43,376 nt of DNA from an uncultured beta proteobacterium (GTDB taxonomy: Bacteria; Pseudomonadota; Gammaproteobacteria; Burkholderiales; Nitrosomonadaceae), in NCBI GenBank assembly GCA_900696615.1, contig CAADGS010000009.1, positions 1 through 43,376 of the forward strand, written 5' to 3'. Of the stretch, positions 9,008 to 17,455 are shown piece by piece. The notes beneath the pieces were generated by a model, which searched no databases, was not told the DNA's origin, and saw only the letters and a program-made list of their open reading frames with translations. Made by a program: the position numbers and the translations under genes. Each line of letters starts with the position of its first letter. Positions within the stretch are counted from its first letter, which is position 1.

Positions 9008-10695
9008 TCGAAACTGTCATTTCATCTGAGAATAAAAAGCCGATTGACGTCAATCATCTGGCTGAGGCGCGTCAGAAAGCGGTCAGTCAGGGTGTTTCCG
9101 TTATACAAATATTGCAGGACACCGGTGGCTATAGCCCTGACGAATTGACGCAACAACTGGGTGAATTGCTTCACATGCCAGTAGTTGAAATGAGAACAAT
9201 TCATACGCTTAGTCCGGCATTTGATCTACTGCCTTTTGCAGAAGCTATCATGCATGAATGTGCGCTATTTCGCCGTGAAAAAACTTACTTGCTTGCAGTT
9301 AGCAATCCGTTTTCTAGTAAATTGCGCGCATGGGCGGAAGAACGGTTTGATATGGCGGTTGAATGGCATTTGGTGCATCCGGCCGATTTAACTGCTTTTT
9401 TTGCCCAGCAAGAAAAAACCATGCGCGCCATGGATCAAGTATTGCCCTCTGCCGAATTGGATAAAATCCAAAGCGGCATTGAGGACTTATCGTTAAAGAG
9501 CATTAACGAAGGCACCAGTCAGGTTGTGCGGTTAGTGCATTCCACTTTATACGATGCGCACAAATCCCAAGCCAGCGATATCCACTTGGAAATGGCAATC
9601 GGTGCGCTTTCAATTAAGTATCGCATCGATGGCGTGCTGACATCGATTGGTGTCATACAAGGCGCAGATCTTGCCGAACAAGTCATATCGAGGATTAAAG
9701 TGATGTCCGAATTGGATATTGCAGAGCGCCGCGTCCCGCAAGATGGCCGTTTTAAAATTTCTATTCAGGGTAGGGAAATTGATTTTCGCGTTTCCATCAT
9801 GCCCAGCATTTTCGGTGAAGATGCCGTGCTTCGTATCCTTGACCGGCAAGCGCTATCCGATCATATTGAAGGATTGACACTCAATCAGTTGGGATTCAAT
9901 GCAGCGGCTATTGCAAGTATTCGCCGCTTAAGCTCGGAACCCTATGGCATGCTACTGGTGACTGGTCCGACTGGAAGCGGTAAAACGACATCGCTGTATG
10001 CTGCCATATCGGAGGTTAATAAGGGCAGTGATAAAATCATCACCATTGAAGACCCAATTGAATACCAATTACCCGGGGTTCTGCAGATTCCCGTCAATGA
10101 AAAAAAGGGACTGACTTTTGCGCGGGGATTGCGTTCAATTCTACGGCATGATCCTGATAAAATCATGGTGGGTGAAATTCGTGATTCGGAAACAGCGCAA
10201 ATTGCCATCCAGGCTGCACTAACCGGACATTTGGTGTTTACTACGGTACATGCCAACAATGTATTTGACGTGATTGGACGATTTTCCCATATGGGTGTTG
10301 ATCCTTATAGTTTTGTCTCGGCGCTGAATGGAATAGCCGCACAAAGATTGGTGCGCTTGTTATGTCCGCATTGTTCGGTAGATGAGCGTCCTGACGAGAG
10401 TATAATTGCGGATTCTGGCATTGCTGCCGATGAAGTGCAGCAATTCAAGTTCCGTAGCGGTAAAGGCTGCGGACAATGCCGCGGTAGCGGTTATCGCGGC
10501 AGAAACGCAATTGCTGAAATCCTAATCCTTAATGATGAAATTCGAGAACTCATTGTCGCTCAAGAACCGATACGGCGCATTAAAGAAGCGGCGCGCAATA
10601 ACGGTACGCGTTTTCTGCGCGAAGCCGCTTTGGATATGGTCAGGCAAGGATTAACCAGCTTAGAGGAGGCTAATCGTGTCACGATTGTGGCGTGA
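9004..10695 (+). CDS. gspE: Type II secretion ATPase GspE-like
   Basis: 563 residues. The N-terminal GspE/MshEN domain (residues ~15-140) precedes the AAA-type motor: Asp box around ASDIHLE/YRIDG (~190-210), Walker A GPTGSGKTT (321-329), Walker B/Glu box DPDKIMVGEIRD (~383-394), His box TGHLVFTTVHANN (~407-419). A zinc-binding Cys4 element is present (C454-x2-C457 and C489-x2-C492), as in GspE and PilB-type ATPases. The TTG start at 9004 overlaps the gspF stop and has GGAAG 6 nt upstream, which supports it. ATP hydrolysis would drive pseudopilin extrusion. It is located at the cytoplasmic membrane through the PilM/N-like proteins encoded next. Confidence 0.95.
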   Translation: MIETVISSENKKPIDVNHLAEARQKAVSQGVSVIQILQDTGGYSPDELTQQLGELLHMPVVEMRTIHTLSPAFDLLPFAEAIMHECALFRREKTYLLAVSNPFSSKLRAWAEERFDMAVEWHLVHPADLTAFFAQQEKTMRAMDQVLPSAELDKIQSGIEDLSLKSINEGTSQVVRLVHSTLYDAHKSQASDIHLEMAIGALSIKYRIDGVLTSIGVIQGADLAEQVISRIKVMSELDIAERRVPQDGRFKISIQGREIDFRVSIMPSIFGEDAVLRILDRQALSDHIEGLTLNQLGFNAAAIASIRRLSSEPYGMLLVTGPTGSGKTTSLYAAISEVNKGSDKIITIEDPIEYQLPGVLQIPVNEKKGLTFARGLRSILRHDPDKIMVGEIRDSETAQIAIQAALTGHLVFTTVHANNVFDVIGRFSHMGVDPYSFVSALNGIAAQRLVRLLCPHCSVDERPDESIIADSGIAADEVQQFKFRSGKGCGQCRGSGYRGRNAIAEILILNDEIRELIVAQEPIRRIKEAARNNGTRFLREAALDMVRQGLTSLEEANRVTIVA

Positions 10696-11509
10696 TCAAT
10701 ATCAAAGCTACCTGGCACCAGAACGGCTAGATCTGGTCCGTTACGCTCGCGGCTTTAAGCCTGTGCAAACGGCAAAGAAAACGGTATTCTGCAAAATCAT
10801 TCAAGGTACGCCCAGTTGGAAATCGGCATTACAAATTTTGGACAACAATTTAGCCGATGCTGCCGGTACAGAACTCAGCGTGACATTATCGAATCATTTT
10901 GTACGTTATGTGACATTGCCTCCGCAAACGGAAATAGCAACCCCTGAAGAAGTTAAATCTTACGCTACATTCCGCATACGGGAGATTTATGCGGATCGGA
11001 TCGATGCATGGCAGCTAAGCGTGAGTGAATGGAGTCCGGGAAATGGCGCTATTTGTGCGGCGATTCCGCGCATCTTGATGACTCAATTGGAGGAAATAGC
11101 CGCTCGACATCAATGTAAACTTAAAGCTGTCGAACCTTATTTGGCATCGGCCTATGATCATTGGCAGCAATTGCTCAGCGGGGATAGGGTATACTTTGCT
11201 GTGATTGAAACTGGGCGCATCTGTATTGCAATACTTGGCGGCGGAATTTGGCTTAGCATACGCAATCAAAAGATCCTGGATAATCCTGCTCAAGAGCTTC
11301 TCGTGGCGCTCGACCAGGAAGCAATTTTTTTGAATATCAAGCAAGCTGCTGATATCGTATACGTATTTTCACCTGAGCATCCGCAACTGAAATTGCCTGA
11401 GAATTGCGGATGGCGCATTATTCCCTTACCAACGGAACTGATGCCCGCGCTTGCCCATTATCCGTCAGTTACTGCCAATCCTTCCGAGATGAATCAATGC
11501 CTCGCCTAA
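10676..11509 (+). CDS. PilM/GspL-cytoplasmic-domain-like protein
   Basis: 277 residues without an evident membrane segment. Position (directly after gspE, before PilN-like) and segments such as ELSVTLSNHFVRYVTLPP, VKSYATFRIREIYADRIDAWQLSVSEW and IPRILMTQLEEIAARHQCKLKAVEPYLA fit the actin-like fold of GspL-N/PilM. It is shorter than PilM (~350), and a GspL-type transmembrane tail is absent, so the GspL role is split between this gene and the next, as in type IV pili. The GTG start at 10676 lies inside gspE (20-bp overlap) and is backed by a strong SD, AGAGGAGG at 10662-10669, 6 nt away. The family call rests on context plus local similarity. Confidence 0.72.
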   Translation: MSRLWRDQYQSYLAPERLDLVRYARGFKPVQTAKKTVFCKIIQGTPSWKSALQILDNNLADAAGTELSVTLSNHFVRYVTLPPQTEIATPEEVKSYATFRIREIYADRIDAWQLSVSEWSPGNGAICAAIPRILMTQLEEIAARHQCKLKAVEPYLASAYDHWQQLLSGDRVYFAVIETGRICIAILGGGIWLSIRNQKILDNPAQELLVALDQEAIFLNIKQAADIVYVFSPEHPQLKLPENCGWRIIPLPTELMPALAHYPSVTANPSEMNQCLA

Positions 11510-12045
11510 GATTAAAATTTCCCTACCAAGAACAATCAATTCCTCACATCGATTATTTAATTTTGTTAATGGGTGTGCTCGTGCTTGCCGGTGTGTTTTT
11601 GCAATTCCGCTATCTTACGGAAGAAGTGAATTACTGGAGTAGCCGTGTCGAGCGTCTAGAAAAACAGCAACAGCAAAAAGCCACTCCCCGAACACGCGCA
11701 ACCGCCCGCGTACGAGAGTTCAGCCAGGAAATACGAAAGGAAATTGCTCAAGCTAATGCAATTCTCGATCAAATTAATTTGCCCTGGGAGACATTATTTG
11801 ATTCAATCGAATCCGCCGCAACCGAGCAAATTGCATTGTTATCACTGCAACCGAATGTCTCCAACCGCACATTGCGAATCAGCGGTGAAGCTAAAAATAT
11901 GACGGAACTTCTGAATTTTGTAGAAGCGCTTGAACGTGAGGCCGTATTTGAAAATGCGCATTTGCTTAACTATAAAATTAAACATGAAAATCCACATCGA
12001 CCCATCATATTTCTGTTGACAGCTGCATGGATTGGAACCGCTTGA
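11497..12045 (+). CDS. PilN-like fimbrial assembly protein
   Basis: 182 residues from ATG 11497. The frame is open farther left, but that part only duplicates the upstream gene in another frame, and GAG at 11486-11488 is a better-placed SD. The order is a short basic cytoplasmic tail (PRLRLKFPY), one membrane helix (~19-38), a coiled-coil-like stretch (EEVNYWSSRVERLEKQQQQK), then a periplasmic ferredoxin-like domain (IDLINLPWETLFDSIE..., ISGEAKNMTELLNFVEALE). This is the PilN/GspL-C plan. It overlaps the preceding gene by 13 bp and the next by 19 bp. It probably recruits the PilM-like protein to the membrane and pairs with the PilO-like partner. Confidence 0.78.
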   Translation: MPRLRLKFPYQEQSIPHIDYLILLMGVLVLAGVFLQFRYLTEEVNYWSSRVERLEKQQQQKATPRTRATARVREFSQEIRKEIAQANAILDQINLPWETLFDSIESAATEQIALLSLQPNVSNRTLRISGEAKNMTELLNFVEALEREAVFENAHLLNYKIKHENPHRPIIFLLTAAWIGTA

Positions 12046-12623
12046 AAATACAGGCACTGAATACGCAATTTGATCAGCTGATGCCACAGCTGCGCTGGCA
12101 TGTGGGCCGATTAGGCACTGCTGGTAAGATTGGTATCGGCCTGTTGGTCGTGGCTACAATTTATTTTTTCTCTGCAGTTTTGCCTCTTGAGACTGATCTG
12201 GAAAAACTCAAAGAGCGCGCTGAAATGCTTCAATTGCAAGCGCAATCCAAAGAAGTACCCACTAGCTCGGATAGTGGAAAAAGATTGAGCGGTGATCAAG
12301 CGCTGCAGGTTTTTTATGATTTCTTTCCTCGTGTCGATTCTTCGCCATTTTGGATCAGAGAATTAGTCCGTATTGCTCAAAAACAAAAGGTGGAGCTGAG
12401 TAGTAGTGAGTATCGCCTGGTCAATGAAAATGATGCGCGGCTGGCACGCTATGAAATGATTTTGCCGATTCGGGGCAATTATGCCCAAATTCGTGCTTTT
12501 ATAGCCGAAGCGCTTGAAACAGTTCCGGCAATGGCCATATCGTCGATTGCCATTAGACGCGATAATGTAGCCGCCGATAAACTTGAAATGCGTCTTGAAA
12601 TTAATCTTTATTTGAATAAGTAA
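12027..12623 (+). CDS. PilO/GspM-like inner-membrane assembly protein
   Basis: 198 residues: cytoplasmic N-terminus, membrane helix at ~33-52 (KIGIGLLVVATIYFFSAVLP), coiled-coil (LEKLKERAEMLQLQAQ), then a ferredoxin-like domain with FYDFFPRVDSSPFWIRELVRIAQKQKVEL and a YEMILPIRGNYAQIRAFIAEALE segment, as in PilO and T2SS GspM type b. The start overlaps the PilN-like gene by 19 bp, and 5 bp separate it from the next gene. PilN and PilO usually form heterodimers through these domains. The exact family name (PilO or GspM) cannot be settled by eye. Confidence 0.75.
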   Translation: MDWNRLKIQALNTQFDQLMPQLRWHVGRLGTAGKIGIGLLVVATIYFFSAVLPLETDLEKLKERAEMLQLQAQSKEVPTSSDSGKRLSGDQALQVFYDFFPRVDSSPFWIRELVRIAQKQKVELSSSEYRLVNENDARLARYEMILPIRGNYAQIRAFIAEALETVPAMAISSIAIRRDNVAADKLEMRLEINLYLNK

Positions 12624-12628
12624 ATTCG

Positions 12629-13198
12629 ATGGACTCGGCTGAACGAAAACGAAAACTAATAATAGGCAGTGCCCTGATCGCAACTTTGATTGCGGTTGCG
12701 CTGGTTGACGAAGAAAGCGAAGAAAACGTGACCGGTACCGTAGAATCCGTGCAATCTGCAAAATCACCTGGGGATCGGGCAAAAAATCAGGAAAATAATT
12801 CCGATTATCTGGATATCGGTAAGCTTGGACAAAGGAAATTTAATTCATCCGCGGGTGAATTGTTTGCATCCACGACTTGGGCACCTAAACAACGGCCTAT
12901 CAGTTTGGAAGAGCAAGCGATCAAAGCTGCGGAAATTGCAAAAGCCGCGGCCCCGCCTCCTGCTCCTACCGCACCGCCTTTGCAATTCAAATACGCCGGT
13001 AAAGCCATTGCCGATAATGAGACATGGGTTTTTCTTTCGCAATCGGGAGAAAATCTGATTGCTAAAATAGGTGGGAAAATTAATGACAAATACCGTCTGG
13101 ATTCAATCACTGATGACAAGGTAACCTTGACTTATTTACCACTTAATATCAAGCAAACACTCACGATCACCAATAAATTAGCAGGAAACTTCCAATGA
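12629..13198 (+). CDS. GspC/PilP-like connector protein
   Basis: 189 residues: a membrane anchor at ~9-26 after the basic ERKRK, an acidic and low-complexity region, an Ala/Pro linker (residues ~108-121), then a small beta domain (LQFKYAGKAIADNETWVFLSQ... to LTYLPLNIKQTLTI) that resembles the homology region of GspC and PilP, which touches the secretin N0 domain. Its stop overlaps the secretin start (ATGA), consistent with 1:1 coupling. It has no PDZ domain, unlike classical GspC, which is nearer to PilP-type proteins. It likely bridges the inner-membrane PilN/O complex and the secretin. Confidence 0.7.
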   Translation: MDSAERKRKLIIGSALIATLIAVALVDEESEENVTGTVESVQSAKSPGDRAKNQENNSDYLDIGKLGQRKFNSSAGELFASTTWAPKQRPISLEEQAIKAAEIAKAAAPPPAPTAPPLQFKYAGKAIADNETWVFLSQSGENLIAKIGGKINDKYRLDSITDDKVTLTYLPLNIKQTLTITNKLAGNFQ

Positions 13199-15465
13199 AA
13201 AGCTTGAGAATTATTGTTTTGAGCATTCTGCTCGCAGTTACTACTGGATGTGCGATCGATAACCGATCTTTTTTTAGTAGAAATGCCGCATTTTCCGATG
13301 CTCAGAAGCTAGTTACTCAAGGAAAGCTTGAAGAGGGGCTGCAGCGACTCGAGCAGGCAGCGCGGGAAGAGCCTGAAAATAAGGAGATTCGTGCTATGTT
13401 GATGCGGGTCCGCGAGCAGGTTCTTGGCAAGTTGTTGTTTGAAGGTGATAACTTTCTTTTTACCGGCGATCTGAAACAAGCAGAGCAAAGTTACTTGTAC
13501 ATTCTAAGCATGTACCCAGCGAATGAACGAGCTAAAGATGGTCTTGAAGCCATTAAAATGGAATACCGGCATATCGCATCGGTTGAATCAGCAAAAAAAA
13601 TGTTAGTGCAGAATGATATAAGAGGGGCAGAAACTATCGTTCGTGCAATTTTACAAGAAAATCCTCAGCAATCTCAGGCACGTGAATTGATCTCGCAAAT
13701 TACTTCGAACTTAAGTCGACCCGAGGTTACTGATTTGGCGCTGGAATCGGCTTTTAAAAAAACGGTAACCATGGAATTCAAAGATACTGACCTGAAATCG
13801 GTGTTTGAAATCATGTCGCGGACTGCAGGTATTAATTTCGTTTTTGATAAGGATATTCGTCAAGACACTAAAATTTCCGTTTTTGTGCGTAGTAATACGA
13901 TAGAGGATATTCTCAAATTAATTCTTACCACTAACCAACTGGCACATAAAGTTTTAAACAATAATTCGCTGTTAATCTATCCCAACACGCCGGCAAAATT
14001 AAAAGATTATCAAGAATTGGTCGTGCGCAGTTTTCAAGTAGCGCACACCGATGTCAAGCAAATGGTTGCAATGGTTAGAGGCATAGTTAAGGCCAAAGAT
14101 ATATATGTCAATGAACAACTCAATTTGTTTATCATGCGAGACACCCTGGAAGCCATTCGCCTGACGGAAAGATTGGTAACATTGAACGATTTGGCGGAGC
14201 CGGAAGTTATGTTGGATGTGGCAATTCTCGATATTGCACGCGCCAATGATTTTTTGATAGGACCTAATTTTCCCCAATCATTGCAATACAGTTGGTCCGG
14301 AGCTGCTGCGCCTGTAGCTGGTGCAGCCCTGCTCAGTAATTTTGGTTTTGATGGCCTTAAAAGTTTTGGCATGACTAGTCAAGCCAGAATAGATTTCCTA
14401 CAATCCTTATCAACAGGCGATGTGCTTGCTAACCCGAGAATCCGGGTGGCTAATCGTGAAAAAGCAAAAATTCATATTGGTGAAAAGCGGCCGTTCTTTA
14501 CTGCCAATGTGCAACCAGGCATTAATTCAATCGTTACGTCAACTCCGACTTTTATCGATCTCGGGGTTAAGTTGGATGTTGAGCCACGCGTTGGATTAAA
14601 CGATGATGTGACAATGAAAATAACGCTTGAAGTGAGTAGCAGACTTCAGGATATACCGGGTCCAAGTGGCGCAAATGCTCCACTAGTCGGAACCCGCAAT
14701 GCCGAAACCATTTTGACTTTGAAAGACGGTGAAACGCAGGTACTTGCTGGACTTATCGATAATCGGGAAAGCAGAACTATTGGCGGTCTTGCGGGGCTTT
14801 TTAATATTCCTGGTTTAGATAGGTTGACATCAAACCAAAAAGTGAATCGAACCAAAAATGAAATTGTCTTATTGATTACCCCACGCATTATCCGCAACCT
14901 TCCCAAACGAAACAACTTAGAAAACGAATATCACTTTGGTACCGCCAGTGAAGCAGGTAAATTACCGGTTAAAATAGAAAGGACTGCCGCGCAATCACTT
15001 GCTCTCGCTCCGTCGGGTCCGGCACAAAGCGCGCGAGGCGGGTTGAGTGCTTTTGCTGCGCAAACTGAAGATCAGCAAGACGTTCCAAATCCTTTTGCCA
15101 ATGCGGCATCGAATCTTACGCCGTCGTTAACTATGCAAGCCCCTACCAACGTGGGGTTGGATAAGGAGTTTTCAGTCAATGTCCGTCTCGTAGGTGCTAA
15201 ACCTACGGTTAACGCCGATGTCCAATTAAACTATGAAGCCAGTGTCTTGGAGTTGCTGGATGGCGGGCCGAAATCAGGATCACGCACGCTTAAGTTAGGT
15301 AGAGACCAAACTGCGGGGTTGGCTACGCAATTACGCTTCAAAGTCATTGCGGCTAATCCCGGAACAACTGAAGTGAGCATTCAAAGTGCAATGGGAGAAG
15401 ATATCGAACATGGTGATTCAGTCGATGTGACATTGCCCCCGACGGCAACAATTAATTTTAAATGA
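13195..15465 (+). CDS. gspD: Secretin GspD/PilQ-like lipoprotein with TPR-like N-terminus and cohesin-like C-terminus
   Basis: 756 residues. It has a lipoprotein signal with lipobox ending in C19 (VTTGC). Residues ~33-175 are helical TPR-like repeats (AFSDAQKLVTQGKLEEGLQ..., FLFTGDLKQAEQSYLYIL). An STN/N0 domain (~190-262: VTMEFKDTDLKSVFEIMSRT) and an N1 domain (~270-335) follow. The secretin core is ~338-566 with VLANPRIRVANREKAKIHIG, LTLKDGETQVLAGLID and the gate motif GLFNIPGLDRL. After a low-complexity linker (567-640), residues 641-756 form a beta-sandwich like a cohesin domain (VNVRLVGAKPTVNADVQLNYEASVLELL). The protein is an outer-membrane channel that carries its own lipid anchor, so it may not need a GspS pilotin. 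Confidence 0.93.
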   Translation: MKSLRIIVLSILLAVTTGCAIDNRSFFSRNAAFSDAQKLVTQGKLEEGLQRLEQAAREEPENKEIRAMLMRVREQVLGKLLFEGDNFLFTGDLKQAEQSYLYILSMYPANERAKDGLEAIKMEYRHIASVESAKKMLVQNDIRGAETIVRAILQENPQQSQARELISQITSNLSRPEVTDLALESAFKKTVTMEFKDTDLKSVFEIMSRTAGINFVFDKDIRQDTKISVFVRSNTIEDILKLILTTNQLAHKVLNNNSLLIYPNTPAKLKDYQELVVRSFQVAHTDVKQMVAMVRGIVKAKDIYVNEQLNLFIMRDTLEAIRLTERLVTLNDLAEPEVMLDVAILDIARANDFLIGPNFPQSLQYSWSGAAAPVAGAALLSNFGFDGLKSFGMTSQARIDFLQSLSTGDVLANPRIRVANREKAKIHIGEKRPFFTANVQPGINSIVTSTPTFIDLGVKLDVEPRVGLNDDVTMKITLEVSSRLQDIPGPSGANAPLVGTRNAETILTLKDGETQVLAGLIDNRESRTIGGLAGLFNIPGLDRLTSNQKVNRTKNEIVLLITPRIIRNLPKRNNLENEYHFGTASEAGKLPVKIERTAAQSLALAPSGPAQSARGGLSAFAAQTEDQQDVPNPFANAASNLTPSLTMQAPTNVGLDKEFSVNVRLVGAKPTVNADVQLNYEASVLELLDGGPKSGSRTLKLGRDQTAGLATQLRFKVIAANPGTTEVSIQSAMGEDIEHGDSVDVTLPPTATINFK

Positions 15466-15974
15466 AGCGGTTAGTGAGTATTCGGGAGAATATTAAAGGT
15501 TTTACACTGATTGAATTAATGATTGTGATCGCAATCATGGCGATTCTGACAACTGCTGCGCTACCGTTTCGCGAATTGATGGTTCAGCGTGAAAAAGAGC
15601 AAGAGTTACGCACAGCGCTAAGGCAGATACGTACGGCAATCGATGCCTATAAACAAGCGGTTGATGACGGTAGGATAGCGAAAAAAGCTGATGAATCGGG
15701 TTATCCTCCCAGACTGGAAGAATTATTCATCGGCGTACCGGATATCAAAAGTCCGGATAAGAAAGTGATCTATTTTTTGCGCCGTTTGCCGCGAGACCCT
15801 ATGTTTGTTGAATTGGACGTTGCCGGTACAACAATCACTCCAAATGTGGATACCTGGGGCAAACGTAGTTACGAAAGCCCGTGGGATAGTCCAAAAGAAG
15901 GCGATGATGTGTATGATGTTCACTCCATGTCGGAAGCTATCGGCCTTAACGGTATTCCCTATCGAGAATGGTGA
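15462..15974 (+). CDS. GspG-like pseudopilin (second copy)
   Basis: 170 residues. Prepilin motif IKGFTLIELMIVIAIMAIL, cleavage after G13, Glu+5 present. The body has EKEQELRTALRQIRTAIDAYKQAV, GYPPRLEELF, a LRRLPRDPMF turn and a C-terminus GDDVYDVHSMSEAIGLNGIPYREW. The ATG overlaps the secretin stop (ATGA). It is longer than GspG (170 against ~140) because of an extra loop around residues 85-115. It shares its end signature (VYDVHS ... EW) with the next gene, pointing to an old duplication. It could be a minor pseudopilin that stands in for GspH/I/J, which the operon lacks. Confidence 0.9.
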   Translation: MKRLVSIRENIKGFTLIELMIVIAIMAILTTAALPFRELMVQREKEQELRTALRQIRTAIDAYKQAVDDGRIAKKADESGYPPRLEELFIGVPDIKSPDKKVIYFLRRLPRDPMFVELDVAGTTITPNVDTWGKRSYESPWDSPKEGDDVYDVHSMSEAIGLNGIPYREW

Positions 15975-15979
15975 TCGAT

Positions 15980-16363
15980 ATGGCGCATAATCGTAAGCTT
16001 AAAGGCTTCACGCTAATCGAGTTGTTGGTGGTGATGGCCATTGTCGCTACATTGTTAAGTCTCGTCGCACCGCGTTATTTCAGTTCTCTCGATAAGGCTA
16101 AAGAAGCGGTTTTGCGGCAAGATCTTGTCATTATGCGTAATGCTATTGATCAGTTTTATTCAGATTTTGGCAAATATCCAATCGACTTGGAAGAATTGGT
16201 GGATAAGCGCTATTTGCGCAGTATTCCTGTCGATCCATTTACGGAAAGTAAGGAAACTTGGATTGAAGTCCCGCCTAAGAATCCTACTGAAGCCGGTGTT
16301 TATGATGTTCACAGCGGATACGCAGGACGCGCAGCCGATGGTTCGTTTTATGAAGAATGGTAA
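15980..16363 (+). CDS. GspG-like pseudopilin (third copy)
   Basis: 127 residues from ATG 15980. The earlier in-frame ATG at 15968 overlaps the previous stop and has no SD, whereas GGTGA at 15970-15974 lies 5 nt before 15980. Prepilin motif LKGFTLIELLVVMAIVATLL with Glu+5, then LRQDLVIMRNAIDQFYSDFGKYPIDLEELVDKRYLRSIPVDPF, a compact GspG-like fold, and an ending with VYDVHSGYAGRAADGSFYEEW. It lacks the Ca2+-loop glycines of the first GspG. It is coupled to the second pseudopilin gene and likely a co-subunit. Confidence 0.88.
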   Translation: MAHNRKLKGFTLIELLVVMAIVATLLSLVAPRYFSSLDKAKEAVLRQDLVIMRNAIDQFYSDFGKYPIDLEELVDKRYLRSIPVDPFTESKETWIEVPPKNPTEAGVYDVHSGYAGRAADGSFYEEW

Positions 16364-16399
16364 CTCAGTTCTCATTTTTTTGTTTGTTGCAGGAATAGC

Positions 16400-17353
16400 A
16401 TGCCACGTTTAGAACACGGCTTCGTATACCTCTGGGCATTGTATTCAGTCGTGCTGGCGGGCATTATCATGGCTGGTGCGGCGCAATTATGGCAAACCAA
16501 GTCACAACGGCAAAAAGAAGCGGAACTGTTGTTTATAGGCGAAGAGTTCCGCAAAGCCATTATGTCATATTACAACGGCGGTAATAAGCAATTTCCGGAT
16601 TCTTTGGAAGATTTGTTGAAAGATGAGCGTTTACCTAACGTTAAACGCCATTTGCGTAAAATCTATGTTGATCCGATGACGAATACAACGGAATGGGGCC
16701 TTGTTGACGAATCCCAGCTCAGTTCAATTCCTCCGGCATCCGGTGCGAATCAAGCGGCTGGAACTAACCAATCTACTGGCGCCAATCAACAAAGCTCCGG
16801 TTCCAACCCGGCATCCGGCACGAATCCAACCACTGGCAGCAATCCATTGTCCGGGACTAATCAGACTAGCAGCGGCTTATCAACGGGTAGCGGCCAAGTT
16901 GCCGGCACTGGTCAATCCGCTGGTACAGGTTCGATTGCAGGCAATAAATCTGCGTCCAGTGGCGGTTCGAATATCGGTACTAGCAGTATCGGTAAAAGAA
17001 TTGTAGGCGTGTACAGTCTATCGGAGAGGAAACCCATTAAAAAAGACCAATTTCCAGAGCATATTGCGAAATTTTCCGAAGCACAAACCTATCTGGACTG
17101 GCAATTTGTTTATAAGCCCGGATCGGAAAGCAAACCGGCAGCAGGATCAGGATCCGCCACAGGCGCTGCTGCAAAACCGGGCGCCCAAAGTTCGCCATTC
17201 TCTTCTCCGTCTTCATCATCCTCAAAAGGCGGTTCATCCGCTTCACCGGCGTCTTCCGGCGGCGCATCGCCATTTGCATCGCCATCGCAATCAGGTACTT
17301 CCAGAGGAGCAGCTTCGCCGTTTTCCCGTTCATCGTCTGATGATGACGATTAA
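16400..17353 (+). CDS. Atypical pseudopilin-like protein with low-complexity linker and tail
   Basis: 317 residues. The N-terminus MPRLEHGFVYLWALYS fits a prepilin leader (cleavage after G7), but mature position 5 is Trp, not Glu. Residues 38-105 keep a GspG-like core (FRKAIMSYYNGGNKQFPDSLEDLLKD, LRKIYVDPMTNTTEWGLV). Residues ~111-198 are an SGxN/GTNQ/GTG repeat-like linker. A second folded piece (~199-240, IVGVYSLSERKPIKKDQFPEHIAKF) follows, and residues 241-317 are Ser/Gly/Pro-rich, ending SSSDDDD. AGGA at 16391-16394 lies 5 nt before the ATG. It is the last gene of the operon. GspK also lacks Glu+5, so a tip role is possible, but the low-complexity extension is not GspK-like. Processing by a prepilin peptidase is uncertain. 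Confidence 0.75.
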   Translation: MPRLEHGFVYLWALYSVVLAGIIMAGAAQLWQTKSQRQKEAELLFIGEEFRKAIMSYYNGGNKQFPDSLEDLLKDERLPNVKRHLRKIYVDPMTNTTEWGLVDESQLSSIPPASGANQAAGTNQSTGANQQSSGSNPASGTNPTTGSNPLSGTNQTSSGLSTGSGQVAGTGQSAGTGSIAGNKSASSGGSNIGTSSIGKRIVGVYSLSERKPIKKDQFPEHIAKFSEAQTYLDWQFVYKPGSESKPAAGSGSATGAAAKPGAQSSPFSSPSSSSSKGGSSASPASSGGASPFASPSQSGTSRGAASPFSRSSSDDDD

Positions 17354-17358
17354 GAACG

Positions 17359-17376
17359 ACCCAGCTTGAATTGGGT
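17359..17376 (+). terminator. Weak hairpin at the operon end
   Basis: A 6-bp stem (ACCCAG/TTGGGT, one G-U pair, loop CTTGAA) lies 6 nt after the last operon stop. There is no T-run, so confidence is low. Confidence 0.3.
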
Positions 17377-17455
17377 TACGGGAGTTATCTTTGAAAACTG
17401 ACTATATTAAATGAGATCCAGTAGATTTCTTTACGATTGGGTGCTCCTCTTCATT

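Noticed and set aside
11404-11496. N-terminal extension of the PilN-like protein
   Set aside because: The residues only reflect the upstream gene read in another frame; ATG 11497 has the better context and gives a normal PilN start.
17037-17333. Arg/Met-rich minus-strand ORF
   Set aside because: It is a shadow of the Ser/Gly/Ala-rich tail of the pseudopilin-like gene, without an SD or recognisable pattern.
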